A stretch of 64,000 bases of DNA from Thermasporomyces sp036564245 (GTDB lineage: Bacteria > Actinomycetota > Actinomycetes > Propionibacteriales > Actinopolymorphaceae), in NCBI GenBank assembly GCA_036564245.1, contig DATCKU010000108.1, forward strand, positions 1 to 64,000, read 5' to 3'. The translations under genes were made by a program, and so were the position numbers. The notes below the pieces were generated by a model. That model saw only the letters and a program-made list of their open reading frames with translations, was not told the origin of the DNA and ran no database searches. Of this stretch, positions 1 through 8,528 are shown one piece after another (the first letter of the stretch is position 1; each line of letters begins with the position of its first letter).

Positions 1-1
1 T

Positions 2-610
2 CTCATCCGGGCGGTGGAGAAGTTCGACTACACCAAGGGGTACAAGTTCTCCACGTACGCCACGTGGTGGATCCGGCAGGCGATCACTCGGGCGATGGCC
101 GACCAGGCTCGTACGATCCGGATCCCGGTCCACATGGTCGAGGTGATCAACAAGTTGGCCAGGCTGCAGCGCCAGATGCTGCAGGACCTGGGCCGGGAGC
201 CGACCCCGGAGGAGCTCGCTAAGGAGCTCGACATGACCCCGGAGAAAGTGATCGAGGTTCGCAAGTACGGCCGCGAGCCGATCTCACTCTCCACCCCGCT
301 GGGTGAGGACGGTGACAGTGAGTTCGGTGACCTGATCGAGGACTCCGAGGCGATCGTGCCCACCGACGTGGTGACGTTCGCGCTCTTCCGGGAGCAGCTG
401 CTCTCGGTCCTCGACACACTCTCCGAGCGCGAGGCCGGGGTCATCTCGCTGCGGTTCGGGCTGACCGATGGTCAGCCGAAGACGTTGGACGAGATCGGCA
501 AGGTCTACGGGGTGACGCGGGAGCGGATCCGCCAGATCGAGTCCAAGACGATGAGCAAGCTCCGCCACCCGAGTCGATCCCAGGTGCTCCGCGACTTCCT
601 CGACCAATGA
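2..610 (+). CDS. rpoD: Principal RNA polymerase sigma factor (HrdB/SigA type), 3' part
   Basis: The reading frame is already open at base 2, so the N-terminal part lies outside the window. What remains is the end of region 2 with the promoter-melting and -10 recognition segment (YKFSTYATWWIRQAITRAMA), region 3 (IPVHMVEVINKLAR), and region 4 with the -35 helix-turn-helix (TLDEIGKVYGVTRERIRQIE) and a terminal RDFLDQ, which closely matches group 1 sigma factors of actinomycetes. It directs RNA polymerase to housekeeping promoters. The following gene DUF7455 and then parE form a neighbourhood often seen in actinobacteria. Identification is secure; whether it is the sole principal sigma or one of several HrdB paralogues cannot be told from this fragment. 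Confidence 0.96.
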   Translation, partial: LIRAVEKFDYTKGYKFSTYATWWIRQAITRAMADQARTIRIPVHMVEVINKLARLQRQMLQDLGREPTPEELAKELDMTPEKVIEVRKYGREPISLSTPLGEDGDSEFGDLIEDSEAIVPTDVVTFALFREQLLSVLDTLSEREAGVISLRFGLTDGQPKTLDEIGKVYGVTRERIRQIESKTMSKLRHPSRSQVLRDFLDQ

Positions 611-725
611 TCGGTTCTCGACCGGTCTTGAGGACTTTGCCCGTCCGGCGAAGAACGGTCTGAGGACCTCGTACATCCGGGTACATCCGGCGTAACGGAC
701 GAGCCACCGGGACCCGCCCTCGTGG

Positions 726-932
726 CTAGTTGGGCGAGTCCTCCGAAAGCCGGTGGCTCTCGTCGTGAATGTCGACCGCGATCTCGCGCAGCTTCTCCGA
801 GTGCTGACGGCCGTGATGCCCGCAGAACATCAGCTCGCCACCGGACGCCAGGGACACCCGGACGTACGCCTGAGCGCCACAGCGGTCGCAACGGTCCGCG
901 GCCGATAGTGGGGTGGCAACTGCAGCTGTCAC
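726..932 (-). CDS. DUF7455 zinc-ribbon-like small protein
   Basis: A 68-residue protein beginning at a GTG preceded by a purine-rich GAGAGAAG. The frame is open further upstream to 1064, but that extension is arginine-rich low-quality sequence and no homologue I know of has it. The core has CDRCGAQAYVRV followed by GGELMFCGHHGR, so two Cys and a Cys-His-His group that could bind one zinc. This pattern is the DUF7455 family, commonly found next to the principal sigma factor gene in actinomycetes. Function unknown; it is convergent with the sigma gene and divergent from parE. Confidence 0.85.
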   Translation of the reverse strand: MTAAVATPLSAADRCDRCGAQAYVRVSLASGGELMFCGHHGRQHSEKLREIAVDIHDESHRLSEDSPN

Positions 933-1662
933 GTGCTCTTCTCTCTCGTCTCCGTGTCCTGCCGTCGGTGGAGCATCCCTCCACCTGACAGAACGTCGTC
1001 TGTCTGCACTCTGTTCACGGTCTGCGCAGCGTCGCTGTCTGCACAGCTTCCGTCTCCACAACATCTCACCGGGTCACTGATCTTCCAAGCCAATAGCCCT
1101 GGCGTTCTCTCACAGCTAAACCGAGAGCTGCGGTGGACGCCAGTCGGGCACCGTGGCTGCTACCGGCGAGAGCCGTACGATTCGGGACCATCGCGCGGCG
1201 GATTCGGGCCCATAGCCCGTGCCGATGTGGCTAACCTCACGTCCGGTCCGAGATCGAGAAGTGGCTCCGAGCGGGCTCCCACACGACGCCCCCGGCCGCC
1301 CCAAAATGACCATGTGCACTACGCGTACCGGACCTGTGATACGTGTCGACACATAGTGCACCTCCACCGGACGTAGTGCACATGGTCATTTGGGGATCAC
1401 GATCATGATCGCTGGGGTCGATCTCGTGGGATCCTCTCGACGCCATCGGCGTGGGAAGGCGTGGGTTGTCGGCCGGTGTCGGTAACCTGAGGTCGCTTCG
1501 TCTAATGGCTTGAAAGCCGGTCGGGCGCTGGTGCGCGAGCTGACCGAGACGGTGACCGTGACCACTGCGACTGGGACGGTCACGTGATCAAGGCGACCGC
1601 AGCCACGCCATGACCTGGTGATCGTGGCCGGACGACCGGGACCTAAGAGAGGAGTTGCGGCG
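933..1662. other. 730-bp intergenic region between DUF7455 and parE
   Basis: No open frame here has convincing codon usage or a ribosome binding site. The stretch contains the promoters of the two divergent neighbours and one long palindromic element at 1299-1395. I see no tRNA or recognisable structured RNA besides that element. Confidence 0.6.
1299..1395. repeat. Long palindromic intergenic element, full copy A
   Basis: Left arm 1299-1323 and right arm 1372-1395 are inverted copies that match over 24 bp with a single extra A in the left arm; the arm core reads TGACCATGTGCACTACG. The arms flank a 48-nt centre that begins ACCGGACCTG and holds its own perfect palindrome GTGTCGACAC. A second copy with the same architecture is at 48003-48092. 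This copy sits between two divergent genes, so it is not simply a terminator. Could be a mobile REP/MITE-like element or a structured regulatory element. Confidence 0.85.
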
Positions 1663-3759
1663 TTGGCGACTCGGCCCCCTCGCGTCGATCCTTCCAACTA
1701 CACCGCGCGCAGCCTGACGGTGCTCGAAGGGCTGGAGGCTGTCCGGAAGCGCCCGGGAATGTACATCGGGTCCACCGACACCCGCGGCCTCATGCAGTGT
1801 TTGTGGGAGCCGATCGACAACGCGGTCGACGAAGCGTTGCAGAACGCCTGCACCCGGATCGAAGTGATCTTGTACAACGACGGGTCGGCGGAGGTGCGTG
1901 ACAACGGGCGCGGGATCCCGGTCGACATCGAGCCGCGGACGAAGCTCTCTGGTGTCGAGGTGGTCTTCACGAGACTCCACGCTGGTGGCAAGTTCGGCGG
2001 GATCTCCTACACCGCGTCTGGTGGCTTGCACGGTGTCGGTGCATCGGTGATCAACGCTCTCTCGGCCCGTCTCGACGTCGAGGTCGACCGGGCGCCGACG
2101 ACGTGGGCGATGAGTTTCCGTCGTGGTGTCCCTGGGACGTTCGACGGTGACGGCCCGAAGGCACCGTTCACGAAGGGTTCCGGACTCCGCAAGGTCGGCC
2201 GGGTCAAAAAGGGCGTGACGGGCACGCGGGTTCGCTTCTGGCCCGATCGCCAGATCTTCACCAAAGATGCGGTCTTCGTCTGGGACGAGCTGGTGACGCG
2301 GGCGCGGCAGACGGCCTTCCTCGTGCCAGGGCTGGAGATGATCGTTCGCGACGAGCGAGTGAGCCCTGACGGCAACGGCGGGCCGCGAGAGGAGCGCTTC
2401 AAGTATCACGGCGGCATCGCCGAGTACACCGAGTTCCTCGCGCCCGACGACCCGGTCACCGACGTCATCCGCTTGCAGGGGAGCGGGCACTTCGCCGAGA
2501 CCGTCCAGGTACTCGACGACAAGGGCCATCTCACCCCTCAGGAGGTGGAGCGCGACCTTCTGGTCGACATCGGGATCAGATGGGGGACGGGGTACGAGAC
2601 CGAGATCCGCTCCTTCGTCAACGTCATCGCGACCACCAAGGGCGGCACTCACGTCCAGGGTTTCGAGCGTGCCCTCACCCGTACGGTCAACGAGGTGCTC
2701 CGGTCGACCCGCTTGCTACGCAGCGGCGAGGCGGATGTGACGAAGGAGGACGTCCTCGAAGGTCTGACCGCCGTCATCGCCGTTCGGCTGGCAGAGCCGC
2801 AGTTCGAAGGCCAGACCAAGGAGATCCTGGGCACCCCGGCCGCGTCCCGGATCGTGGCGAAGGTGGTGCAGAAGGAGCTCAAGGCGTTCCTCACGTCCAC
2901 CAAGCGTGGGCAGAAGGCACAGGCTCGCGCCGCCCTGGAGAAGATCGTGGCCGCGGCGCGCGCCCGAGTTGCCGCGCGGCAGCAACGCGACGCCCAACGT
3001 CGCAAGAACGCGCTGGAGTCTTCCGCGTTGCCGGCGAAGCTTGCCGACTGCCGATCGACGGACACGGATCGGACCGAGCTCTTCATCGTGGAGGGCGACT
3101 CGGCGCTTGGCACCGCAAAGCTCGCGCGCAACTCCGAGTTCCAGGCGTTGCTGCCGATCCGCGGCAAGATCCTGAACGTCCAGAAGGCGTCCGTCTCCGA
3201 CATGCTGAAGAACGCGGAGTGTGCCTCGATCATCCAGGTGGTCGGTGCCGGGTCGGGACGCACGTTCGACCTCGACAGCGTGCGCTATGGAAAGATCATC
3301 TTCATGGCGGACGCGGACTCCGACGGTGCGCACATCCGGTGCCTGCTCGCCACGCTCTTCTGGCGATACATGCGTCCGCTCGTGGAGGCGGGTCGGGTCT
3401 TCACGGCCGTTCCACCGCTGCATCGGATCGAGCTGCTCAACCCGAAGAAGGGCCAGGAGAAGTACCTCTACACCTACTCCGACGCCGAGTACCAACGTGT
3501 GAAGGCGCAGCTCGACAAGCGTGGTGTCCGGCACAAGGAACCGCCGCAACGCTACAAGGGTCTCGGTGAGATGGATGCCGATCAGCTGGCGGAGACGACG
3601 ATGGACCCCAGGCGGCGTACTCTCCGCCGGTTGACGGCGACGGACGCGGAGAACGCAGAGAAGATCTTCGAGCTGCTCATGGGCAATGACGTTGCGCCCC
3701 GACGGGAGTTCCTGGTCGCCGGGGCGCACGAGCTCGACGAGGCGCAGATCGACGTCTGA
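1663..3759 (+). CDS. parE: DNA topoisomerase IV subunit B (ATPase subunit)
   Basis: About 698 residues. I chose TTG 1663 because AGAGGAG lies 8 nt upstream; an in-frame GTG at 1618 has no comparable site. The N-terminal GHKL ATPase is clear (RKRPGMYIGSTDTRGLMQ, DNGRGIPVD, GGLHGVGASVINALS), followed by the transducer domain and the TOPRIM segment (IVEGDSALGTAKLARNSEFQ, DADSDGAHIRCLL) and the C-terminal RYKGLGEMDADQL motif. It supplies ATP-driven strand passage for chromosome decatenation. Its partner parC lies at 8529-10994 on the other strand, so the two subunits are close but not in one operon. A GyrB identity is less likely given the pairing with a ParC-type gene and the location beside the sigma factor. 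Confidence 0.93.
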   Translation: MATRPPRVDPSNYTARSLTVLEGLEAVRKRPGMYIGSTDTRGLMQCLWEPIDNAVDEALQNACTRIEVILYNDGSAEVRDNGRGIPVDIEPRTKLSGVEVVFTRLHAGGKFGGISYTASGGLHGVGASVINALSARLDVEVDRAPTTWAMSFRRGVPGTFDGDGPKAPFTKGSGLRKVGRVKKGVTGTRVRFWPDRQIFTKDAVFVWDELVTRARQTAFLVPGLEMIVRDERVSPDGNGGPREERFKYHGGIAEYTEFLAPDDPVTDVIRLQGSGHFAETVQVLDDKGHLTPQEVERDLLVDIGIRWGTGYETEIRSFVNVIATTKGGTHVQGFERALTRTVNEVLRSTRLLRSGEADVTKEDVLEGLTAVIAVRLAEPQFEGQTKEILGTPAASRIVAKVVQKELKAFLTSTKRGQKAQARAALEKIVAAARARVAARQQRDAQRRKNALESSALPAKLADCRSTDTDRTELFIVEGDSALGTAKLARNSEFQALLPIRGKILNVQKASVSDMLKNAECASIIQVVGAGSGRTFDLDSVRYGKIIFMADADSDGAHIRCLLATLFWRYMRPLVEAGRVFTAVPPLHRIELLNPKKGQEKYLYTYSDAEYQRVKAQLDKRGVRHKEPPQRYKGLGEMDADQLAETTMDPRRRTLRRLTATDAENAEKIFELLMGNDVAPRREFLVAGAHELDEAQIDV

Positions 3760-3763
3760 TCGG

Positions 3764-3797
3764 GTGAGAGTCGGGTAGCTTCCCGTCGCTCTCTCAC
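3764..3797. terminator. Bidirectional hairpin between parE and the redoxin gene
   Basis: GTGAGAG (3764-3770) pairs with CTCTCAC (3791-3797), and inside it CGGG pairs with CCCG around a TAGCTT loop. It begins 5 bp after the parE stop and lies between two convergent genes, so it probably ends both transcripts. No long T run follows, as is usual in GC-rich actinobacteria. Confidence 0.7.
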
Positions 3798-3831
3798 GCG
3801 CAGCCGCAGAGTCTGTGTGCCTTCTCGCCGC

Positions 3832-4380
3832 TCACTGCTTCCACTTCAGCGAGCAGCCCATGGCCGGACGGTGCGGCTCTGGGACCGGTTTGCCCGCCAG
3901 GATCAGGTCGAGCGCTCCCCGCAGCAAGTCACCGGTGACGGGCACGTTGTTGCCTGGCGTGCTGGCGTCGAATGCTCCGTGGTAGGCAAGCGTGCGTTGC
4001 GCGTCGAACACGAACAGGTCCGGCGTGCATTCGGCGCCGTAGGCCCGCGCCACCTCCTGCGTGGCGTCGACGAGGTACGGGAACTCCCAACCGGCTCGCT
4101 TCGCCTGCTCGCGCAGGGCCTCCGGCTTGTCGTCGGGGTACGCCTCGGTGTCGTTGCTGCAGATCGCGACGGTGGCGAGACCCGACGCGGCGTACTCTCG
4201 AGCCACTCGTCCGAACTCGGTCTCGATGTGACGGACGTACGGGCAGTGGTTGCACACGAAGGCGACGAGAAGTGCCGGTCCTTTGAGATCGTCGAGCGCA
4301 ACCGTGTCGCCCTCGATCGAGGTGAGCTGGAACGCGGGCGCAGGTGTGCCAAGTGGGATTTGGCGGGACTCGACAGCCAC
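3832..4380 (-). CDS. Thioredoxin-like / AhpC-TSA family protein with CNHC motif
   Basis: A 182-residue cytoplasmic protein starting at GTG 4380 with GGGAGG 9-14 nt upstream. It opens with PLGTPAPAFQL, typical of the redoxin fold, and has a CxxC redox motif C43-N-H-C46 followed by PYVRHIE, then the cis-Pro region near ECTPDLFVFD. No signal peptide or lipobox is visible. Family members are thiol-disulfide reductases or peroxiredoxin-like proteins of uncertain substrate. Convergent with parE and divergent from the permease gene; nothing indicates a shared pathway with either. Confidence 0.88.
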   Translation of the reverse strand: MAVESRQIPLGTPAPAFQLTSIEGDTVALDDLKGPALLVAFVCNHCPYVRHIETEFGRVAREYAASGLATVAICSNDTEAYPDDKPEALREQAKRAGWEFPYLVDATQEVARAYGAECTPDLFVFDAQRTLAYHGAFDASTPGNNVPVTGDLLRGALDLILAGKPVPEPHRPAMGCSLKWKQ

Positions 4381-4631
4381 GATGGGTTTCCTCCCGAATG
4401 GGTACCAAACCTTGGATTGCGCGCGGGACGTGCCTGGAGCACCGCACCATGCGCGGTGAGCATCGTCCGCAGTTCCTGACCCTACGCTGCCAGAGGCCGA
4501 GCTCGTGCTGCCACCTCGCCCGACATGTGCCAGGGGTACCGTCCGCCCCGTATCTACGAGATCATGGAGAGCGAGTTCGACTCAAAGCGGCGTGACCATC
4601 ACCGTGAGTGACCACCAACGAGGGAGTGATC

Positions 4632-5990
4632 GTGTCCGACTCGACGGGTGCGGTGTTCGCGGCACCGGAGAAACAGCCGCCTCTGCGCCGGGTGATCGGT
4701 CCGAAACTGTTGCTTTTCTTCGTGATCGGCGACATCTTGGGCACGGGCATCTATGCCTTGACGGGGCGAGTGGCCGGTGAGGTGGGTGGTGCCGCCTGGC
4801 TGTCGTTCGGCCTGTCCTTCGTCGTGGCGATGTTCACCGCCACGTCGTACGTCGAACTCGTCGGGAAGTACCCGCGGGCCGCGGGTGCCGCCTTGTACAC
4901 CCAACAAGCGTTCGGGATTCACTTCCTCACGTTCATGGTGGCCTTCGCCGTGATGTGCTCGGGACTCACGTCCGCCGGCGCCGCGTCCCGGGCGTTCGGC
5001 GGTGACTACCTGCAGGAGTTCGTGCAGATTCCGACGCTCGTCGTGGCGATCGCGTTCCTCATCGTGCTCGCGCTGATCAACTTTCGTGGGGTCTCGGAGT
5101 CGGTCAAGCTGAATGTGCTTCTCACCAGCGTGGAGCTCACGGGACTTCTGATCATCATCTTCGTCGGGGCATTCGCTCTCCTGCGCGGGATGGGTGATGC
5201 GGGCAAGGCCCTCGAGTTCAAGCCTGGCGACTCCCCATTCGGTCTCGTCGTGAGCGGCGCAGCCCTCGCGTTCTTTGCGTTGGTCGGTTTCGAGGACTCG
5301 GTGAACATGGCGGAGGAGACCAAGGAGCCGAGCCGTACTTTCCCTCGGGCGCTGTTCCTTGGCATCACGATCACCGGGGTCGTCTACATGCTCGTGGCGT
5401 TCTTCGCCACTGCATTGGTGCCGATCCACGTCCTGGGGGAGTCGGATGGGCCGCTGCTGGAGGTGATCCGGGTAGGTGCGACCTGGTTCCCGCTGTGGCT
5501 CTTCTCCCTGATCGCGCTCTTCGCCGTGTCGAACTCGGCGCTCATCAACCTCATGATGGCCTCACGACTCGTCTATGGGATGTCGCGCGAGCACATCATC
5601 CCGGGTGTCCTTGGCAAGGTTCATCCGCGGCGGCGGACCCCTTGGGTCGCCATCGTCTTCACGACGGCGCTGGCTGTCGGGCTTGCGAGCTGGGGCGGCG
5701 TCGCTGACCTGGGTGGTACGACCGCGTTGTTGCTGCTGTGCGTGTTTGCTCTCGTCAACGCGGCCGTCCTCGTGCTACGCCGGGACAAGGTCGAGCACGA
5801 GCACTTCCGGGCGCCGACGATCGCCCCGGTGTTGGGGATCGTGAGTTGTGCGTACCTGGCCTCGCCGTGGTCGGGTCGAGACCCACGGCAGTACGCCATC
5901 GCCGGGGTTCTGCTGGCGATCGGGCTCCTCCTGTGGGGCGCGAACTGGCTGGGGCAGCGACTAGCGCTCCGCGGCAAGCCGCAGCCGTAG
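4632..5990 (+). CDS. APC-superfamily amino acid permease
   Basis: About 452 residues from GTG 4632, which has GAGGGAG 6 nt upstream; an in-frame GTG at 4608 lacks such a site. Around twelve hydrophobic membrane segments are visible. The first carries the APC signature IGDILGTGIYALTGRVAG, where the substrate carboxylate is bound in LeuT-fold transporters, and VELVGKYPRAAGAALYTQQAF follows in the next helices. The segment FFALVGFEDSVNMAEETKEPSRTFPRAL-type helix 6 end is also typical of the family. Probably a proton-coupled amino acid or polyamine importer; substrate cannot be assigned. The 3' end overlaps the convergent MFS gene by 30 bp. Confidence 0.92.
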   Translation: MSDSTGAVFAAPEKQPPLRRVIGPKLLLFFVIGDILGTGIYALTGRVAGEVGGAAWLSFGLSFVVAMFTATSYVELVGKYPRAAGAALYTQQAFGIHFLTFMVAFAVMCSGLTSAGAASRAFGGDYLQEFVQIPTLVVAIAFLIVLALINFRGVSESVKLNVLLTSVELTGLLIIIFVGAFALLRGMGDAGKALEFKPGDSPFGLVVSGAALAFFALVGFEDSVNMAEETKEPSRTFPRALFLGITITGVVYMLVAFFATALVPIHVLGESDGPLLEVIRVGATWFPLWLFSLIALFAVSNSALINLMMASRLVYGMSREHIIPGVLGKVHPRRRTPWVAIVFTTALAVGLASWGGVADLGGTTALLLLCVFALVNAAVLVLRRDKVEHEHFRAPTIAPVLGIVSCAYLASPWSGRDPRQYAIAGVLLAIGLLLWGANWLGQRLALRGKPQP

Positions 5991-7679
5991 CGTGCGGCGA
6001 AGCGCCAGAAGGGCGACTCCACCGGCGAGCGCCGCACATGTCGCCGCACCTGCGAACGTCGTGTGCAGTTGCAGGAGTGCGGCGTCCCGCAACGCCTCGG
6101 TGTACGCGGGACAGGCGGCAGGACTGTCCGGGCAGAGGGATTCCGGTGGTGGGATCTGGCTCTGTCGTACGAAAAACCGTCGCAGCGCGATGACCGTGAG
6201 CGCCGACAGACCCACCAGCATGCCAACCATGCGGGCGACGACAACCAACGCGCTGGCGATGCCGTGGCTTTCCGCCGGAGTCGCCTGAAGCAAGGCGGTG
6301 TTGACGGGGGCGACGGCCAACCCGAACCCCAGGCCACACGTGAGCAGCGTGACGTCGCTCGTGACGCTGACCAGCGCGTCGTGAGGCCAGCTCGCCATCA
6401 CGGCGAACCCACCGGCAGCGAGCACCATCCCCGCCGCGGCGAGGGGCGCGGGTGGGATCCGGCGGCTGAGCCAACCACCGAGGAGGGCACCCACCGGAAG
6501 TGCGACGAGGAAGCGGAGCAGCACCAGGGCGGCGCCGAACTGCGAATCAGGAAAGACAGTCGTGCGGGCGAAGATCGGGACGTCGACCAGGGCGACGATC
6601 AGGGCTGCTCCGATGAGCAAGCTCACCACGAGCGCTCCCCAGGCTGCCGGAGCGGTCAAGCTGCCGCGCGGCACGATCGGGTGCTCGCTACGTCGTTGCC
6701 AGACGACGAAACTCCCGCCCGCAACGACCGAGCCCCCGAGCAGCCACGGCCCAGCCGGCGACAGCACCTCGGTTGCCGGGTCGGCGACGGAGAAGGCAAG
6801 GACGATCCCGCTCAGCGCCAGCCCGAGCAGGACGGCGCCGGGAAAGTCCACTCGTCTGGTGAGTACCACTGCCTTGCGCAGATCGACCAAGGGTCGGGAC
6901 GCCGTGATCTGGCGTAGCACGAACGCCACGGCAAACAGGAGCGTTGCGACGCCGATGGGGGTGAGAAGGTGCGACGTCGCTCGGTCGGTGAGCGGAACGA
7001 AGGCCAGCCCCAGCATGACGTCGCTCGCCAACGGCTCGGGGGCGGTGAGGGCGAGCGTGAGCGACGTCAGGGCGAGGAGGGCAAGGGCAGCGCCGGCAAG
7101 GTCGACGTTCTGCACACCGGTCGGCCGGGGATGCATGCGCCACAACGCCCACGCGAGCACGACGCCACAGGCAAGGTTGATCCAGAAGATCATCCGCCAG
7201 TCGGCGAGCAGGAGAACCAGCGCACCGTAGAGCGGTCCGATCACGCTGCCCAGCTCCTGGACCGCACCGACCACGCCGAGCGGAAGCCCCCGCCGATCGG
7301 GCGGCCACAGGTCGGCAACCAGCGCGAGTGTGGCGGGAACCAGGCCGCCGCCACCGACTCCCTGGAGGAATCGACCTGCGACGACGAGCGGGAGGTCGTA
7401 GGCCGCCGCGGTGACAAGCGATCCGAGACCGAAGAGCACGACCGACGCCACGAGGACAGGCGTCCTGCCAACCAGGTCCGACAGGCGTCCGATCAACGGC
7501 AGCATCGCGATGTATCCGAGCAGGAACCCGGAGATGATGGGCGCCGCCCGTTGCAGCTCGTCGATGTCGAGCCCGACGCTCACCATCATGTCGGGCAGCG
7601 CGAGGACCACGACGTACGTATCAGCTGCGGCGAGCAGGATCGCAAGGCATGCGAGTGCCAGATGGGTTCGGGTACGCAT
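5961..7679 (-). CDS. P55 (Rv1410c)-like major facilitator exporter
   Basis: A 572-residue, roughly 14-segment MFS protein. It closely resembles mycobacterial P55: the first helix AAADTYVVVLALPDMM, GYIAMLPLIGRLSDLVGR with motif A, AQELGSV-type VGAVQELGSVIGPLYG in helix 5, LVDVPIFART near the middle, and HGIASALVVVARMVGMLVG near the end. The gene lies 11 bp downstream of an LppX/LprAFG lipoprotein gene, the same order as lprG-p55 in mycobacteria. In those bacteria the pair moves triacylglycerols and lipoglycans to the cell surface and contributes to drug tolerance; here a lipid export role is inferred from the pair. The last 30 bp overlap the permease gene. Confidence 0.92.
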   Translation of the reverse strand: MRTRTHLALACLAILLAAADTYVVVLALPDMMVSVGLDIDELQRAAPIISGFLLGYIAMLPLIGRLSDLVGRTPVLVASVVLFGLGSLVTAAAYDLPLVVAGRFLQGVGGGGLVPATLALVADLWPPDRRGLPLGVVGAVQELGSVIGPLYGALVLLLADWRMIFWINLACGVVLAWALWRMHPRPTGVQNVDLAGAALALLALTSLTLALTAPEPLASDVMLGLAFVPLTDRATSHLLTPIGVATLLFAVAFVLRQITASRPLVDLRKAVVLTRRVDFPGAVLLGLALSGIVLAFSVADPATEVLSPAGPWLLGGSVVAGGSFVVWQRRSEHPIVPRGSLTAPAAWGALVVSLLIGAALIVALVDVPIFARTTVFPDSQFGAALVLLRFLVALPVGALLGGWLSRRIPPAPLAAAGMVLAAGGFAVMASWPHDALVSVTSDVTLLTCGLGFGLAVAPVNTALLQATPAESHGIASALVVVARMVGMLVGLSALTVIALRRFFVRQSQIPPPESLCPDSPAACPAYTEALRDAALLQLHTTFAGAATCAALAGGVALLALRRTLRLRLAAER

Positions 7680-7690
7680 CCTCGGATGAC

Positions 7691-8398
7691 CTACCCAAGC
7701 CTCCGCGGTTTGCTGATCGTCGTGGGCTCGCCGTATCGGTCGAGGACGATGGTGTACGTTGTCGGCTTCTGCTTGTCGTAGAAGGGTCCGCGGAATATCG
7801 CCTTGCGCAGTTGCCCCGTGTCGTGCGCGACGAAAAAGCGCGCATCGACGACTGCCCGCGGGTTGTCGACGAGGAGGAACCGGTCGAGCACGCGGGCTGG
7901 GAGTTTGGCCCTGATCTCATCGAGGACTTCACGACCTACACGTGATTGGCCCACGTGACGCGGCTGTCGAGCGGCCTCGAGGAACGACGAGAGGCCCGTG
8001 TGGGGATCCAGGAGCTCCGCTGGGTCGGCGATCCCCAGATCGCGAGCACTGATCGCTGCGAAGTGGTCGGTGAAGGGAAGTTGGGCATAGAGCCTGCCGT
8101 CTACCGAGACCACCTTCAAGGTCACGGCGACCCCGCCGGTCGCCAGGCGAAACCGGCCGTCGAACGCGTCCGGCCGTTGTGCGACACCCTCGCCGGACAC
8201 CAGGACGGTGCTCGACTCCGGTAGGTCGGCACTCGTCACCTCGAAGTGAACGGTCTTCGTGGCGTCGAGTGTCTGTTTTGCTGTCGCCAGGGTGGCTCGG
8301 GGACTGGCCGGTGGATCGTCCGCTGCGCAACTCGAGACTGTTGCACTGCAGAAGAGGGCAGCGAGCACCACACACATCACGGCGAGACGTCGAGGCAC
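7691..8398 (-). CDS. lprG: LprG-like lipoprotein (LppX/LprAFG family)
   Basis: A 235-residue lipoprotein. I chose GTG 8398 (with GGCAGG about 10 nt upstream) since it gives a proper signal peptide: VPRR, a hydrophobic stretch, and lipobox VSSC with the lipidated Cys24. The frame extends to 8512 but that part is not signal-like. The mature part has the LppX/LprAFG pattern: ATLATAKQTLDATKTVHFEV at the start, GRLYAQLPFTDHFAAIS in the middle and a C-terminal beta segment KPTTYTIVLDRYGEPTTI. Family members have a lipid-binding pocket and shuttle acylated molecules. It is followed 11 bp later by the P55-like transporter, so one transcript is likely. Confidence 0.88.
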   Translation of the reverse strand: MPRRLAVMCVVLAALFCSATVSSCAADDPPASPRATLATAKQTLDATKTVHFEVTSADLPESSTVLVSGEGVAQRPDAFDGRFRLATGGVAVTLKVVSVDGRLYAQLPFTDHFAAISARDLGIADPAELLDPHTGLSSFLEAARQPRHVGQSRVGREVLDEIRAKLPARVLDRFLLVDNPRAVVDARFFVAHDTGQLRKAIFRGPFYDKQKPTTYTIVLDRYGEPTTISKPRRLG

Positions 8399-8528
8399 GG
8401 GGATTAGCCTGCCATGCCGCCTGTACCTCGCACCGGCCCTTCTGCGCATGGCGGCCCGTGTCCAGGCCGTGCCGAGCTCGTCGTGGAGGTGTCGTGCCGG
8501 CTGCCGCCGCACGCACGTCCTGGTCGGG

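Noticed and set aside
1496..1560. tRNA-like stretch before parE
   Set aside because: No acceptor or T-arm pairing could be drawn.
1588..3729. Long minus-strand frames across parE
   Set aside because: They are shadows of parE caused by high GC3 and have no domain or ribosome binding site.
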